Shown piece after piece: positions 9,611-20,768 of a stretch of 64,000 nt of DNA. The DNA lies in the NCBI GenBank assembly GCA_030847615.1, contig JAUMIR010000004.1, positions 232,976,501-233,040,500 of the forward strand, given 5' to 3'. The notes beneath the pieces were generated by a model that did not search any database, was not told where the DNA came from, and saw nothing but the letters and a program-made list of their open reading frames with translations. Within the stretch, counting starts at the first letter, position 1; each line of letters starts with the position of its first letter. The translations under genes were made by a program, and so were the position numbers. This DNA is from Gambelia wislizenii (lineage: Eukaryota > Chordata > Lepidosauria > Squamata > Crotaphytidae).

Positions 9611-12236
9611 ATGCCTGGAAGAGGACCCTTTAAACGCTGCGTGATTTGTCAGGCCAAACTCCCAAGCACGGATGGCCATTCCTGCTGTTTGATTTGCCTG
9701 GGGGAAACCCACAATGTCGACGCGTGCGTACATTGCAAGGCCTTCATGCCTCAGGCCCATAAGCACAGGCTGTCTCGTTTGAAGTCATTCCTGTATGAGA
9801 AGGCCTTAATTCCGGGTACAACTTCTGCTTCTGCCTCAGCCCCAGCCTCAGCTCCTGTTTCTGAGCCCCGGGACCGGGGACGCTCTCGGTCTCCGACATC
9901 CAAGGGCCAAAAACGCCGCCGATCCCGGAGCCCGTCTAGCCCGACGGCTTCGAATCGTGAGGCTCTCCATACCTCCCTGCAGCATGCATCTTCGGGTTCG
10001 ACACAGAATCATTCGGCATCGGTCCAGCAGCCGACACCGTCAACTTCGAAGACCGTCACTCGGGATCGGGCTCCTGCCACCACCGAGACCCATCTCGGCA
10101 CGGAGTCTGGCTCTTCGCAATCTTTAAAGAAAAAGAGGAAAGAAAAGCATGTGTCTAAACATGGCTCTACATCGTCCCTTCACATTCATGGGGGTTAGGT
10201 TCCCCAGACCCCTGCGAATGTGAAAATTCCGCGAATAATGACTGCCCTCCCCCTCCCCCACCAAAGCGACCATGGGGCCTCCGGAGACCCCATAGTTGCT
10301 TCCCCCTCCCCCTCCCTTCCAAGGCCTTCACGGGGCCTCCGGAAACCCTCCAGAGGCCCCATGGATGCCTCCACAGCCCTCCCCCTCCCCCCAGGGCCTT
10401 CACAGGGCCTCCAGAGGCCCCTTGTCGCGGTTTTGGGAGGGTTGGGGGGGGGCTCCCAAAACCGCGAATAATCAAAACCGCGAATGCTAAGTTCGCGAAT
10501 GTGGAGGGGCAACTGTACTAAGTCTAAGACCAAATCGAAGGAGGGCTCAAAGAAACCAAAGCCCCTCGATACTGCTGCCCCTGTGATTCCTACACGCCCA
10601 CTGGTTGATACCGAGGCCACTTTTGCCAGACCACTGCCCGTATCTGCCACACCAGAGTCCGCGGTTCGCCGTTCGCTCACGCCACCGGGATCGGTGGAGA
10701 TTGTGGCGATTGATATCCCATCCGGGACCGACACTGAGAGGTCACTTAAGCGGCTGGAGGCATCTCCCACTCTTGTTATTTCACGGGCACAGTTGTTGGA
10801 ACACCACTCTTCTGACATCAAAGTTGAGGTCGTCGAGTCTGAACTGTTGACTTGGGGCCATACAACTCCCTCTACAATCCGTAACGATGTTCCAGCTTAT
10901 ACTGCGTATGATCTTGCTCGATGGATCTGCCGCGCAGGTTTTGCGTCTCCCACGGGCTCACAGATTTTGATGTCAAGGGGTGATGTGCTTGGCTCTTCCT
11001 TCACTGGCTGCTCGATAGCTCGATCTCCACGACTGTCTGTCCTCGACATTGTGAAACCGTCATCTAAGAAGGATGCAGTGATTCAGGTCTCTCCTTCTCC
11101 TGAGTATCGCCCTCTGCCTCGGACTCCTCCAACCCCACAGCACCGATCTCCTACACTGCCACGGGACCGTAGTCCATCGCCGGAGGGTTCGACTTCCTCT
11201 TCCTCCATGTCTTGGGACCAGTACCAACCTTACTTACCATCGCTTAGAGCTGAGTTGATGGAAGATGATTCCTCCTCCCCAACGGATGATGTTCACGCTT
11301 TCGCGGAACAAATGGTTCAGATGTCCCACGCGTTGGAACTTAAAGTGGAGGAACGAACAGCTGAGCCGGTGGACCCGATTTTTCAGCAGATCCAGTCAAA
11401 GGCACTCCCTACGGCTTCTATCCCGGTTTTGCCATCACTCTTGAAGATCACACAGGGCTCCTGGGAGAACCCCTCCTCTATACAGTCAACCTCCAAAAAG
11501 ATCGATCGCCTGTACCGTGTGGGTGGCGAACATGTGGAATGGCTCCAGAACCATCCAAAACCAAACTTCGTCGTCGTCGAAGCCGCACAAAACAGGAAGC
11601 AACGTTGGCCTCTGTCAACTCCATCAGACCCAGAGGGCCGCAAGTTGGACATTGTGGGGAAGAAAATTTATTCTGTGGCTGGATTGAGCTTTCTTATGGC
11701 GAATTACTCAGCTTGCATGGGAGCTTACCAGCAAGTGTTATGGGAACGGATGAGCCAGTTTATTCAAGACGTCCCTGAGGAACGTCGTAGAATGGCAGAG
11801 GCAATTCAGGCGGAGGCCCAATCTCTTGAGGGGCAGCAGATGAATTTGGCCCATCATGTTGCAGACTGCGCAGCAAAAACCATCGCTGGTTCTATTGCGC
11901 TGCATCGACATAGAAAATCTGCCTTTTGACGAATCTGGCTTATTTAATGGGTCAACCGATGAAAAGCTCAAGTTCACCCAAAAGATGAGGACCACTGCCA
12001 GGAAATATGGTATGAGCTCCACCTCCATCTCCCAGTACCGTCCTAGAGGCAGATATTCCTGGAAGGCTCCATCATCTGGCCAACAATTCCGCTGTGGGTA
12101 CTCTGGCCAGTCCTACCGCCGGTCCTGTTACGTTCTCTCTCCCTCTCCGGCCTCATCGGTTAGGAGCCAGGGCTCGGGTTCCAGATACCGGCAACCACCG
12201 AGGCAACGATCCAGGGATCAGAGCCGGAAGTTTTAA
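9611..12236 (+). pseudogene. DIRS gag-like ORF1, interrupted
   Basis: The first ATG in the conserved frame is at 9611. Near the N-terminus is a CxxC...DGHxxCxxC cluster followed by histidine (CVICQAKLPSTDGHSCCLIC), typical of DIRS gag. Ser/Pro/Arg-rich sequence follows, then a more ordered region with GKKIYSVAGLSF and ACMGAYQQVLWERM (about 11656-11760), and a C-terminal part with LPFDESGLFNG and a basic tail. The frame is broken by a TA-flanked insertion (10170-10515) bringing a TAG at 10196. Near 11905-11930 a frameshift moves the C-terminal part into another frame, which ends at 12236. The deleted DIRS copy further along the window has homologous zinc and YQQLLWE motifs, supporting the assignment. 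Confidence 0.85.
10170..10515. mobile_element. TA-flanked GC-rich non-autonomous element nested in DIRS gag
   Basis: The ends 'catcgtcccttcacattc' (left) and 'gaatgtggaggggcaactg' (right) are inverted repeats flanked by TA (10168-10169, 10516-10517). Subterminal 'gcgaat' and 'ccgcgaataat' motifs recur at both sides. The centre has imperfect GC-rich units such as 'ggggcctccggaaaccctcc' with 'aaggccttcacgg'. The left-end 'ccctccacattcgcgaa' pattern resembles Tigger-type (Tc1/mariner) ends. No transposase. The insertion plus TA adds 348 bp, a multiple of three, but its internal stop still breaks gag. Confidence 0.9.
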
Positions 12237-12261
12237 CTTGATTGTTGATACTATTTCTCTT

Positions 12262-14093
12262 CTTTGTTAGACACCACTCTTCGGGGATCGACTGTCGAAC
12301 TTCCAAGAAGCCTGGTCTTCTGTAACATCAGACCGCTGGGTACTCCAAATTGTCCAGAACGGCTATTGGATTGAATTCGACTCTCTACCTCTGACGGGAC
12401 TGGTTCGATCGACACCGCCCTCCCCCCCTCATCGAGGAGGTACAGACCCTGTTGCAGAAGGGAGCCATCGAACCTACCCACCCCGATCTTCACCACCTCT
12501 GCTTCTTCTTGAGGGACTTCCTCTTTACGAAAAAGGACGGTGGCCTACGTCCAATCCTTGACCTCCGTGGGGTGAACAGGTACATAGCCCCAAAGAAGTT
12601 CAGAATGGTCACCTTGGCTTCCATCCTTCCACTCCTGAAACAGTACGACTGGTTCACCTCTATAGACCTGAAGGATGCCTATTTTCACGTTGGGAACCAT
12701 CTGGGCCACAGGCGTTTCCTTGCTTTTCAAGTCAGAACCGACGCCTTCCAGTTCAGTGTTCTTCCCTTTGGTCTTTCGACTGCTCCTCGAATTTTCACAA
12801 AATGCATGGCAGTGGTAGCGGCTTTCTTTTGTCAGCAGGGCGTTGTGGTTTTTCCCTACATCGATGATTGACTGATTGTGGCGGATGCTTGAACTCGATG
12901 TTGGCCTCACCTTAGATGCCTTAGACTGCCAGGGACTTGTTGTCAACATTGAGAAGTCTCAGCTCCATCCGGCTCAAATGATCCAATTCATTGGAGCTCG
13001 GCTAGATTCTGTAATGGCTGCGGCTTACTTACCTCAAGACCGCTTCAACACCCTTCGGTCCCTTATCCATGCTTGCCGTTGGTCCCAAAGGCTCACTGCT
13101 CATTCAATCCAGATACTACTGGGTCACATGGCAGCCACTACTTATGTGACCCGCTTTGCGAGACTACGGTTCCGTCTGCTCCAACACTGGTTCTTGCATG
13201 TCTTTGATCCTCTCCGTGATTCTCCAAACAAGATGCTCACGATGCCACAGGCAGTTCATCGGTCTCTAGTGGTGGCTGGTACTGGACAACGTCCTGTCGG
13301 GCATGCCATTCGATCCTCCTCAACTAGACATCTCTCTGACAACGGATGCCTCACTACAGGGATGGGGAGCTCATCTCGAGTCCTACGAGATTTGGGGTTC
13401 TTGAATACTGAAGAGCAAGCCCTGCACATCAATGTCCTGGAACTTCTCGGTGTCCAGAAGGCGCTACGAGCTTTCGAATCCCTGGTGAGGAGCAAGACTG
13501 TCCTAGTACTGACAGACAATACCTCTGTCATGTACTACCTGAACAAGCAAGGAGGCATGAGGTCCCCTCAACTTCTGCAGCTCACGTTAGACATCTGGGA
13601 TTGGTGTGTCCGCAGGAACGTTTTTCTGCAATCCATCCATCTTCCCGGGGAGGACAACACTCTTGCAGATGAACTCAGCCATTCGAGCCTCTCTATCCAT
13701 GAGTGGCATCTACACAGGTCGGTCACCTCAGGCCTGTTTCGAAGATGGGGCTTTCCTCAAGTAGACCTCTTTGCATCTCCGGAGAATGCCCAGTGTTCCA
13801 GAAGACATGCCCCGGGATCGAGAGGGGACACATTCCTGTTCCGTTGGTCGGTCCTCTGCTTTAAGTGTTTCTTAAATTCCCACTGCTGATAAGAGTGATT
13901 GCCAAGCTTCGCCGGGACCGAGCGAATGCTATGCTCATCGCTACGTGGTGGCCTCGGCAGCCGTGGTTTGCGACCCTGCTTCGGCTGGCCAAACGTCGCT
14001 TCATCTGTCTTCCATCCCGTCCAGATCTACTTACCATCCAGGAGGGCAAGGTCTGGCACCCGGACCTAGAAGCTCTGCATCTGATGGCATGGT
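12262..14093 (+). pseudogene. DIRS RT - RNase H - methyltransferase-like polyprotein, inactivated
   Basis: RT motifs in order: LFTKKDGGLRPILDLRGVN (about 12527-12583), SIDLKDAYFHV, FQFSVLPFGLSTAPRIFTK, then the catalytic FPYIDD (ends 12868), followed at once by TGA where family members have a sense codon. RT thumb and connection follow (IEKSQLHPAQMIQFIGARLD). RNase H shows TDAS (in a segment shifted out and back into frame, about 13310-13400), LELLGVQKAL and LTDNTSVMYYLNKQGG. A methyltransferase-like tail reads WGFPQVDLFASPENAQC and, in a third frame, MLIATWWPRQPWF and PDLEALHLMAW (to 14093). Frameshifts also occur in the C-run near 12425 and around 13840. Expected role: reverse transcription of the DIRS RNA. 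It is not translatable as one protein. Confidence 0.88.
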
Positions 14094-14149
14094 GACTGAT
14101 CCTGTGATTCTTCCTTTGATTTTGGGACTCTCGGGTTCGTCTTCAATGC

Positions 14150-15215
14150 CAAGGCAATCTGCATCTCTTCATCCAGAGGTTCAGGCTGTTATCGATGCCG
14201 CACGATTCCGTCTATCCGAAAGTCGTACCACTACAAGTGGAAGAAATACGAAGCCTTTCTGGCCTCTCGACGTCCGAGTCCTGATCCGTTCTCCATTCCA
14301 ACTGTCTTGGAGTTTCTTCTCCAATTGTCTGCTGCGGGCCTATCGCTTTCATCGATCAGGTGCTACTTGGCAGCTATATCTGTCGAGTTCCAAGCGAGAG
14401 GTCGTCCATCTCCCTTTGTTGATGCGACAGTTAAGAAGTTTTTGAGAGGCTACGCCAACCTGCACCCTCCGGTAACAGAGCCGACCCCGGCTTGGAGTCT
14501 CGAATTGCTCCTCTCACAGCTGGTTCGCCGACCGTTTGAACCCTTGGCTTCTACTGATCTGCGACTTCTGTCCTGGAAGACTGCCTTCCTCGTGGCTGTC
14601 ACTTCAGCACGTCGGGCTGGTGAACTCTGTGCCTTGAGATCTGATCCTCCATACACTGCTTTCCATAAGTACAAAGTGGTTCTTCGCCCCGACATTTCTT
14701 TCCTTCCAAAGGTGGTGTCGAGCTTCCATCTCAACCACTCCATCACTCTTCCTGCTTTGATGCAGGACCCGAAAGACGAATTCGAACGTACCCTCCATCT
14801 CATGGATGTCAGGAGGGCTCTTGCTTTGTACATTCAAAGAACTGCTTCCCTCAGAAAGTCACCCAGACTGTTTGTGTCCTATGCTGACTTGAAGCTCGGA
14901 GAGCCCATTTCTCCGCAACAGTTATCGAAGTGGGTGACATCGACCATTGCTCTCTGCTACGAACTGGCAAAGAAGACTCTGCTGTCGCGAATTCGAGGAC
15001 ACTCTACGAGGGCGACCTCCACTTCGACAGCATTCCTCTCTGGGGTGCCTCTAGAGGACATTTGCAGGGCTGCAACTTGGTCATCACCTTTGACTTTCAT
15101 TTCTCACTACAGACTTGACTCTCATTCCAGGAACGAGGCTGCCTTTGGGAAGGCTGTACTTTTGTCTTCTATACAATATGTGAGTTTTAATGTACTGCCA
15201 AGCTGTTTAATGTGA
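14150..15215 (+). pseudogene. DIRS tyrosine recombinase, N-terminus frameshifted
   Basis: From 14307 a single frame of about 300 codons covers most of the core-binding and catalytic domains. The N-terminal start (HPEVQAVIDAARF..) lies in another frame, so a frameshift occurs between about 14190 and 14310. Counting from 14307, catalytic residues are an Arg at 102/103 (TSARRAGELCAL), H232 and R235 in RGHSTRATSTST, W258, and the nucleophile Y268 in FISHYRLD. The full R-H-R-H/W-Y set is intact. This enzyme would integrate circular DIRS DNA. The stop is at about 15213-15215. It is the best-preserved ORF of the element. Confidence 0.9.
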
Positions 15216-15352
15216 TAAGTATATATACTTTATTAGTTTGATTAAGAATGTGCTGTCAAAAATCCAACTGATGTTAGACTGTGCAACATGGTACTAGTGT
15301 CAATGTGTATAGGACATACCCTCCTCCTGGAGTGAAGCTTGCCAGTCTACCC

Positions 15353-15427
15353 AGCTGTGTGATTCACAGAGACCACGAAGAAGATGGACAGGTTGCTTAC
15401 CTGTAACCATAGATCTTCGAGTGGTCT
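15353..15427. repeat. DIRS internal complementary region
   Basis: The first half (about 15355-15386, 'tgattcacagagaccacgaa' then 'gaagatgg') is the reverse complement of the outer left end (9148-9178, 'atcttcttggtggtctctga'). The second half (15388-15425, 'acaggttgcttacctgtaac', then 'catagatcttcgag') is the reverse complement of the outer right end (15690-15729). This joint of both outer edges is the template feature by which DIRS elements restore full termini. Confidence 0.88.
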
Positions 15428-15530
15428 TCTGTGAATTCACACAGACCTGCCCATCCTCCCCTCTATGTCCTACTACATCATATAAACATGCTTAATGTTC
15501 CCTATGCTGCAGATTGCGGCGTCATTCAAG

Positions 15531-15729
15531 GAACTGAGGAGAATTGGGCCAGAATCCCTTATAAGGGACCGTTGGTGTGGGTGGAGTTACCGCCAAAAAT
15601 GTATCAAAGCACATTCTGCCTAGCGTTTCTAGAAGGTTCCGATGCTCTGTGCAGGCGCAGGAGTAACCCAGCTGTGTGAATTCCCAGAAGACCCTCGAAG
15701 ATCTATGGTTACAGGTAAGCAACCTGTCC
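15531..15729 (-). repeat. DIRS right inverted terminal repeat
   Basis: Inverted copy of 9175-9328, extended outward to 15729 by 'gatctatggttacaggtaag' and 'caacctgtcc', which pairs with the internal complementary region rather than with the left repeat. Confidence 0.9.
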
Positions 15730-16482
15730 TTTTTTTGGTCTTCTTTTAAACGGGGTACTTGTTTTAATTGCTGCAAGCTACCTTGAATTGTAGTTTTAGA
15801 AGAAGAGCAGGATGTAAGTAAACAGAAGAAGAAAACATTGTTTATTTTTGCAGTATGATTTAACACTCCTGTAATTGTCAAGGCAAGAAACACTGTAATT
15901 TTTTTAATTGCTTCTGGCGTCTAAGAACACCAACCTTGATTTTAAAAGCTGCATTTAAAAAAAAATCCAGACCACAATTTATAATGTTTCTTTGTGTAAA
16001 TTGTGATTCTGTACTGACATCTAAATCCTATAAAATATTGAGTAAGTTTACAACAAGCCATGGTATGATTGGCTAAAGTCAGACTTGTGATGTTCAACTC
16101 TACTAACATTGTTAAACTGTCAGAAACCACCATCTGAACCCATTTGTCATTGGCTTACAAACTGGCTTGTTTAAACTATGACTCATTGTGACATCTGGAC
16201 CTACAAGTGTGGCTTCTCCTTGGCTTCTTTTTCCAGATGAGTACAGTGAAACAAGAGCTGACAAAAAGAACAGGAAAGAAACAAACCAGAAATAGAGAAC
16301 ACAGGCCATGGTTTGCTTGATCATCTGCAATTCATGGCTCAAGCAACAAACCAAGGTTAACAACAAATCATGGCTTACAGTGATGTGTGCATGCCCCTTG
16401 TTGTTAACCATCATAAGTGCAGAAGAGAAGGATTAAGCAAATTGTCCATAGGCAATCTATCCAAATATAGACTAAGGCAATA

Positions 16483-16712
16483 TAATTGTCCCTTCGTATT
16501 CGCTGCGGTTTGGTTCCAGGACCCCCCATGGATACCAAAATTTGTGAATACTCAAGCCCCATTATATGTAATGGCATAGCAAAATTGTGTCCCTTATATA
16601 AGATGGCAAAATCAAGCTTTGCTTTTTGGATTATTATTTTTTAAAGAATATTTTCAAGCTGTGAATACTTAAATCCGTGGATACCAAATCCGTGGATACA
16701 GAAGGACAACTT
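16483..16712. mobile_element. Tigger-like non-autonomous element, about 230 bp
   Basis: Left end 'taattgtcccttcgtattcg' with 'ggtttggttccaggaccccc'. Right end 'ccgtggatacagaaggacaa' followed by 'ctt'. The two ends are inverted repeats near TA. It has the same interior as 52852-53091, including 'cccttatataagatggcaaa'. The 'gtccctcgtatccg..ggttccaggacccc' end form is that of Tigger elements of the Tc1/mariner superfamily. Confidence 0.8.
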
Positions 16713-18569
16713 TAATTTTAAAGATATTTTAAGACCACAGGGATGTGGATAAACTTTTGAAGCAGTGTTTCAAAAATATAACAACTTTCCTAAGGCCTTT
16801 AGAAGTTATAATTTCATTAGATAACATGATTTATTTAGAACTCTTTTGTAACACGTCCAAACCCTATTATATATGATGATATTAAATATTGGTGGTGTCA
16901 TCTGAAGGAAGGTTGGCAGAATTAAGAAAGAGTGAAAGAAATTTTGGTCTCCAATATGACATTATTTACTCATTGTTGGGGGGGGGGGTTGGAAAAAAGA
17001 ATTGCTGATGCTCTAAAGAGAGCCAAGAAATCAGTATGTACCAAAATAGAATTTCTCGTTTTAGAAAATGCAGCTGTTTAATTGCACAGTAAAGGATCAA
17101 TTTGATTGTTCTTTAATATAATGTAGATAACTCTGATTTTCCCTCTATAAATTACTCCAGCATTTTCTTTGTTCTTCCAAGTGAAATTTACCCAAAAGCT
17201 ACACTTTAATATTGTGCAGCTAGAATTTACACATATTCCCCATAGAGAAAGGTATGAGTTGTACCTTAAAGTGTACCATAAAAGAAGTATGAACAGCACC
17301 ATCTTAGGGAGCATCTCTTCTTAGTGTTGAGGATCCATTGCCCCAAACCATGGATCTAGACACACTGTTAACTATTTATGAAACAGGAATAAACTGTGTT
17401 TCCAGTTTATATTGACTGACTCATCAATATACAACTGGGAGAATGTTCACATGAATCAGCCTTGGGCTTCTCTAAATTCTGTAGTAGCTTCTAGATTTTG
17501 TATTGTGTTCATATATTCTGTAGCATGATCCTAACTGTAGCTAGTTCCCAGTGCCTATTCACTTGGCTCCTATTTCAGTCTGTTGTATGTTCCCTAAACG
17601 AAAAGGTTTGGATCCTATGTTACCATGCATGGATCTTACTTATAATGTGCTCCTGCTGGAAGAAGGGGGAGAGGCAGTTCTTGTGAAGTTTCCCCTACAG
17701 CCCCCGTACCACCTGAAAATCTGCATTGGAGGAATGGACAACCCCCCTCCCCCTCCCAAAGTGTAGAAAGTGATTGCTGTAGGAAGAAGTGGGAAAACTG
17801 CCTTAGTCCTTCTGTCAGCAAAGCCTTTACAAAATTGAAGTCCCTTTCATGAACAGAAGACCAACTCAGGATCAAAAGCACAGCTATCTTTTGTTCTGAC
17901 CAACTGTTGGAAGCATGTGAAAGAAGCTTTTCAACAAAATGTGAAACTGTGTTCTGCCATCATGTGCTTCATCTTGCTCCTTTCACACATACAGTAGTTG
18001 GAAGCTCTTAATTATACTTAATGGCATTTGAACCCAGAAAATTATGGCTTGTGTAAAGCACATTGTTTGTCAGGTTCAAATGCAATGGTAAACATAGGGT
18101 TTCTCATCATGGTGAATGTGGTGAGGAAAGAGTGTATAAACCTGCTGCTCATGTATGTAACTAACACATGATGTCCAAGCATACTATCTACATTCTGAAG
18201 CCCTGCGTATAATTTCACTTTTAGCCTTTACAATATGGTTGATTTCCACCATCATCACTTCTTGCTACCAGTGTTATGAGTGATTGTTACTAATTATCTA
18301 TACACAATTGTGATAAATGTTTATGTTAATGTTCCAAGTTTGTCTTCAAGCTCACACTGTCCAAATAATCTAATACATGTTGAGCATCACTAATCTAGAA
18401 ATCCAAATTCCAAGAACCTCCAGAATCCCAAACTTTATGAGACACAAGGCTGGAGAGATACTGAGGATCTAAGAAATGAATGAGCAAGAGCACTGCAGCT
18501 GCTGCCATGAAGGCAAAAGCTGGTGGCTAACAGCAAAATAATACAGTTTCCTGCCATTTCACAGATCCT

Positions 18570-18843
18570 CAGTCTCTGTTCAGCCTCATGTCTCATATAC
18601 TGCACAATACTGGGGATTGGTTCTGGGGGGCCCTGTAGATACCGAAAAGCGTGGATAACAGTGAACACCATTGGAAATAATGGGACTTCCAGTTTAAAAA
18701 ACCATAGAGTTGCCTTGGAGGACCTAGAAAATGGCTAGAGAGGATGCATTTTCTAGGAAGGCTCTATGGTAAGTGTGTTGTTTTGTGTCCCACAGATAAC
18801 TAAATCAGTGGATAATTAATTAGTGGATATGGGGGTCCTACTG
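18570..18843. mobile_element. Tigger-like non-autonomous element, eroded left end
   Basis: Same family, opposite orientation, as 39084-39347: shared 'ggaaataatgggacttccag', 'tagagttgcc', 'gaaaatggctagagagg' and 'tttgtgtcccacagataact'. The right end 'gtggatatgggggtcctact' plus 'g' abuts TA. The left terminus is diverged, so the start is approximate. Confidence 0.75.
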
Positions 18844-18870
18844 TATATATGTATATGTATATGTATATGC
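18841..18870. repeat. (TATATG)n microsatellite
   Basis: 'tatatgtatatgtatatg' directly after the right end of a Tigger-like element. Confidence 0.9.
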
Positions 18871-18904
18871 AAATACAGGTATTGCAAAATCCGAAAAGAT
18901 CTGA

Positions 18905-19261
<357 letters not shown>

Positions 19262-19526
19262 TAAGATTCTGTTCATGTATCTTAACCTTTTCATTTAGGT
19301 TTTTGGCTCTGTCCACAAACTTATTCTTCCTTCAGCAACAATTCCAGAACTATTTTTTTTTTATTGAAAAAAAGAAATAAAACCACAGTTCTGGCACAAC
19401 TCCAGTGTTTTGGTGAGAACAGTGACGTAAGATTGGAAAAAACTCCTTTTTTCTAGAGAGAAAATCACATGACTTGTAAGTTTAAGGATGTTTGAGACAA
19501 GCTAAAATAATGTAAGATATGTATCT

Positions 19527-19769
19527 GAGAACCAGCATGGTGTAGTGGTTTGCGTGTTGGACTAGGACACTGGGAGACCAGGGTTCTATTCCCAGCTCAG
19601 CCATAGAAACTTACTGGATGACGCTGGGATAGTCACACTCTCTTAGCATCAGAGAAAGACAAGGGCAACCCCCTTGGAACAAATTCTACCAAGAAAGCCC
19701 TGTGATTGATTCACCTTAGTATGGTCACCATAAGTCAGAAATGACTTGAAGGCACACAACAACAAGAAG
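19527..19769 (+). mobile_element. tRNA-derived SINE (squamate type)
   Basis: Head 'accagcatggtgtagtggtt' with a degraded B box 'ggttctattcc', body 'aattctaccaagaaagccc', and tail 'acttgaaggcacacaacaac'. It lies about 270 bp into the intron after the PQ-loop exon. Confidence 0.85.
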
Positions 19770-20391
19770 TTATGTGTCTGTGCGGCATCAGCACTCCCAT
19801 GAGGCAAGGTAAATACCCTGCTTCAGATGGCTAAAGGGTAAATTCCACTTCCTTCTTCACCTCTAAGAGAACTAAGCATCATCTAACTGGAGTAAGGAGC
19901 TGCTGTATCTTAGGAAACAAAACAAGGTTTTGGATATACCCATGAAGCTGCCCAGGTAATGCCTGGTAAAATTTCAGAAGTGTAGGTGGGAATGATGGGG
20001 CCAGTTGGGACTTCCAGTATCTTGTATTAGACAACATAAGGAATACATGTTATGGAAAATAAGCACACGTGCTTAGCCTACACATTGTATGTATGTTGCA
20101 AATTTAGATTGTTTTGGAGAAGTCTCCCCTACCCCAGAATAAATATCAAGAGAATCTATCAGTTTCTTGTCATTGTAACATAGAACAAGCAGAATGCATG
20201 AAGAACTTTTGCAAGATGCTGCACTGTCTTGTAGTTTAAATATACATTATCTGGAAGTCATTGGTGAAAGATCTGCTTAAAAGTCTTCTGTTTTCTTGTT
20301 CACAAGGCTGATTCAGAGAAGTTTGTATCAGAGGGGAAGCTCTAATTCCACATACTGTACTACACAACAGCCAGGCTCTGAAACGCCATGG

Positions 20392-20652
20392 GAGAGAGCC
20401 CACGTAGTAAAAGAGGGTTGGGTGCTGGGCTGGGACCCTGGGAGACTAGGGGGTTGGACTGGAAGGCCCTTGGGGTCTCTTCCAGCTCTATGATTCTATG
20501 AGTTGAACCCCCACTCAGCCATGGAAACCCACTGGGGGACCTTGGGCAAGTCACACTCTCTCAGCCCCTGAGGAAGGCAAACTTCTCAAACCACCTCTGA
20601 ACAAATCTCGCCGAGAACACTCACCAAGATAGGGTCGTTGTATGTCAGAAAA
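20392..20652 (+). mobile_element. tRNA-derived SINE split by a 50 bp CR1 tail
   Basis: SINE head 'gagggttgggtgctgggctg' runs to 'ccctgggagactagg' (20450), and the body resumes at about 20503 ('ttgaacccccactcagccat') and runs on to 'gtatgtcagaaaaggctcaa'. Between them, 20451-20500 is a CR1 3' end ('gggttggactggaaggccct', then 'ctatgattctatg'). The insertion falls at the B box. Confidence 0.8.
20451..20500 (+). mobile_element. CR1 3' end, extreme 5' truncation
   Basis: Only about 50 bp: 'gggttggactggaaggccct', 'tggggtctcttccagctcta', 'tgattctatg', matching the CR1 3' terminus seen at 48180-48270. Nested inside the SINE. Confidence 0.8.
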
Positions 20653-20661
20653 GGCTCAAGA

Positions 20662-20768
20662 GTATTTTAGATTGTAAGCCTAAAGGCAGGGAACTGTTAA
20701 ATTGACCATTTGTAAGCCGCTCTGATAGCCTTTGTGGCTGAAGAACGGGGTATAAATAAATAAATATT
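20662..20768 (+). mobile_element. LINE/SINE 3' tail remnant
   Basis: 'ttgtaagcctaaaggcaggg' and 'ttgtaagccgctctgatagc' followed by 'aacggggtataaataaataa' form the 3' tail shared by a group of reptile LINEs and SINEs; compare 33268-33335. No 5' part was found. Confidence 0.6.

Larger units (their letters stand above)
9148..15729 (+). mobile_element. DIRS-type retrotransposon, near full length, inactivated
   Basis: About 6.6 kb including a 346 bp nested insertion. Order: left inverted terminal repeat, gag-like ORF with zinc-binding motifs, RT, RNase H, methyltransferase-like segment, tyrosine recombinase, internal complementary region, right inverted terminal repeat. This order, the absence of LTRs or integrase, and a recombinase with the R-H-R-Y set identify DIRS. 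DIRS elements replicate through RNA and a circular DNA and insert by tyrosine recombination without target duplication; no duplication is seen here. All three coding regions have stops or frameshifts, so it cannot move by itself. It lies in sense orientation within the SLC66A2 intron. Confidence 0.93.
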
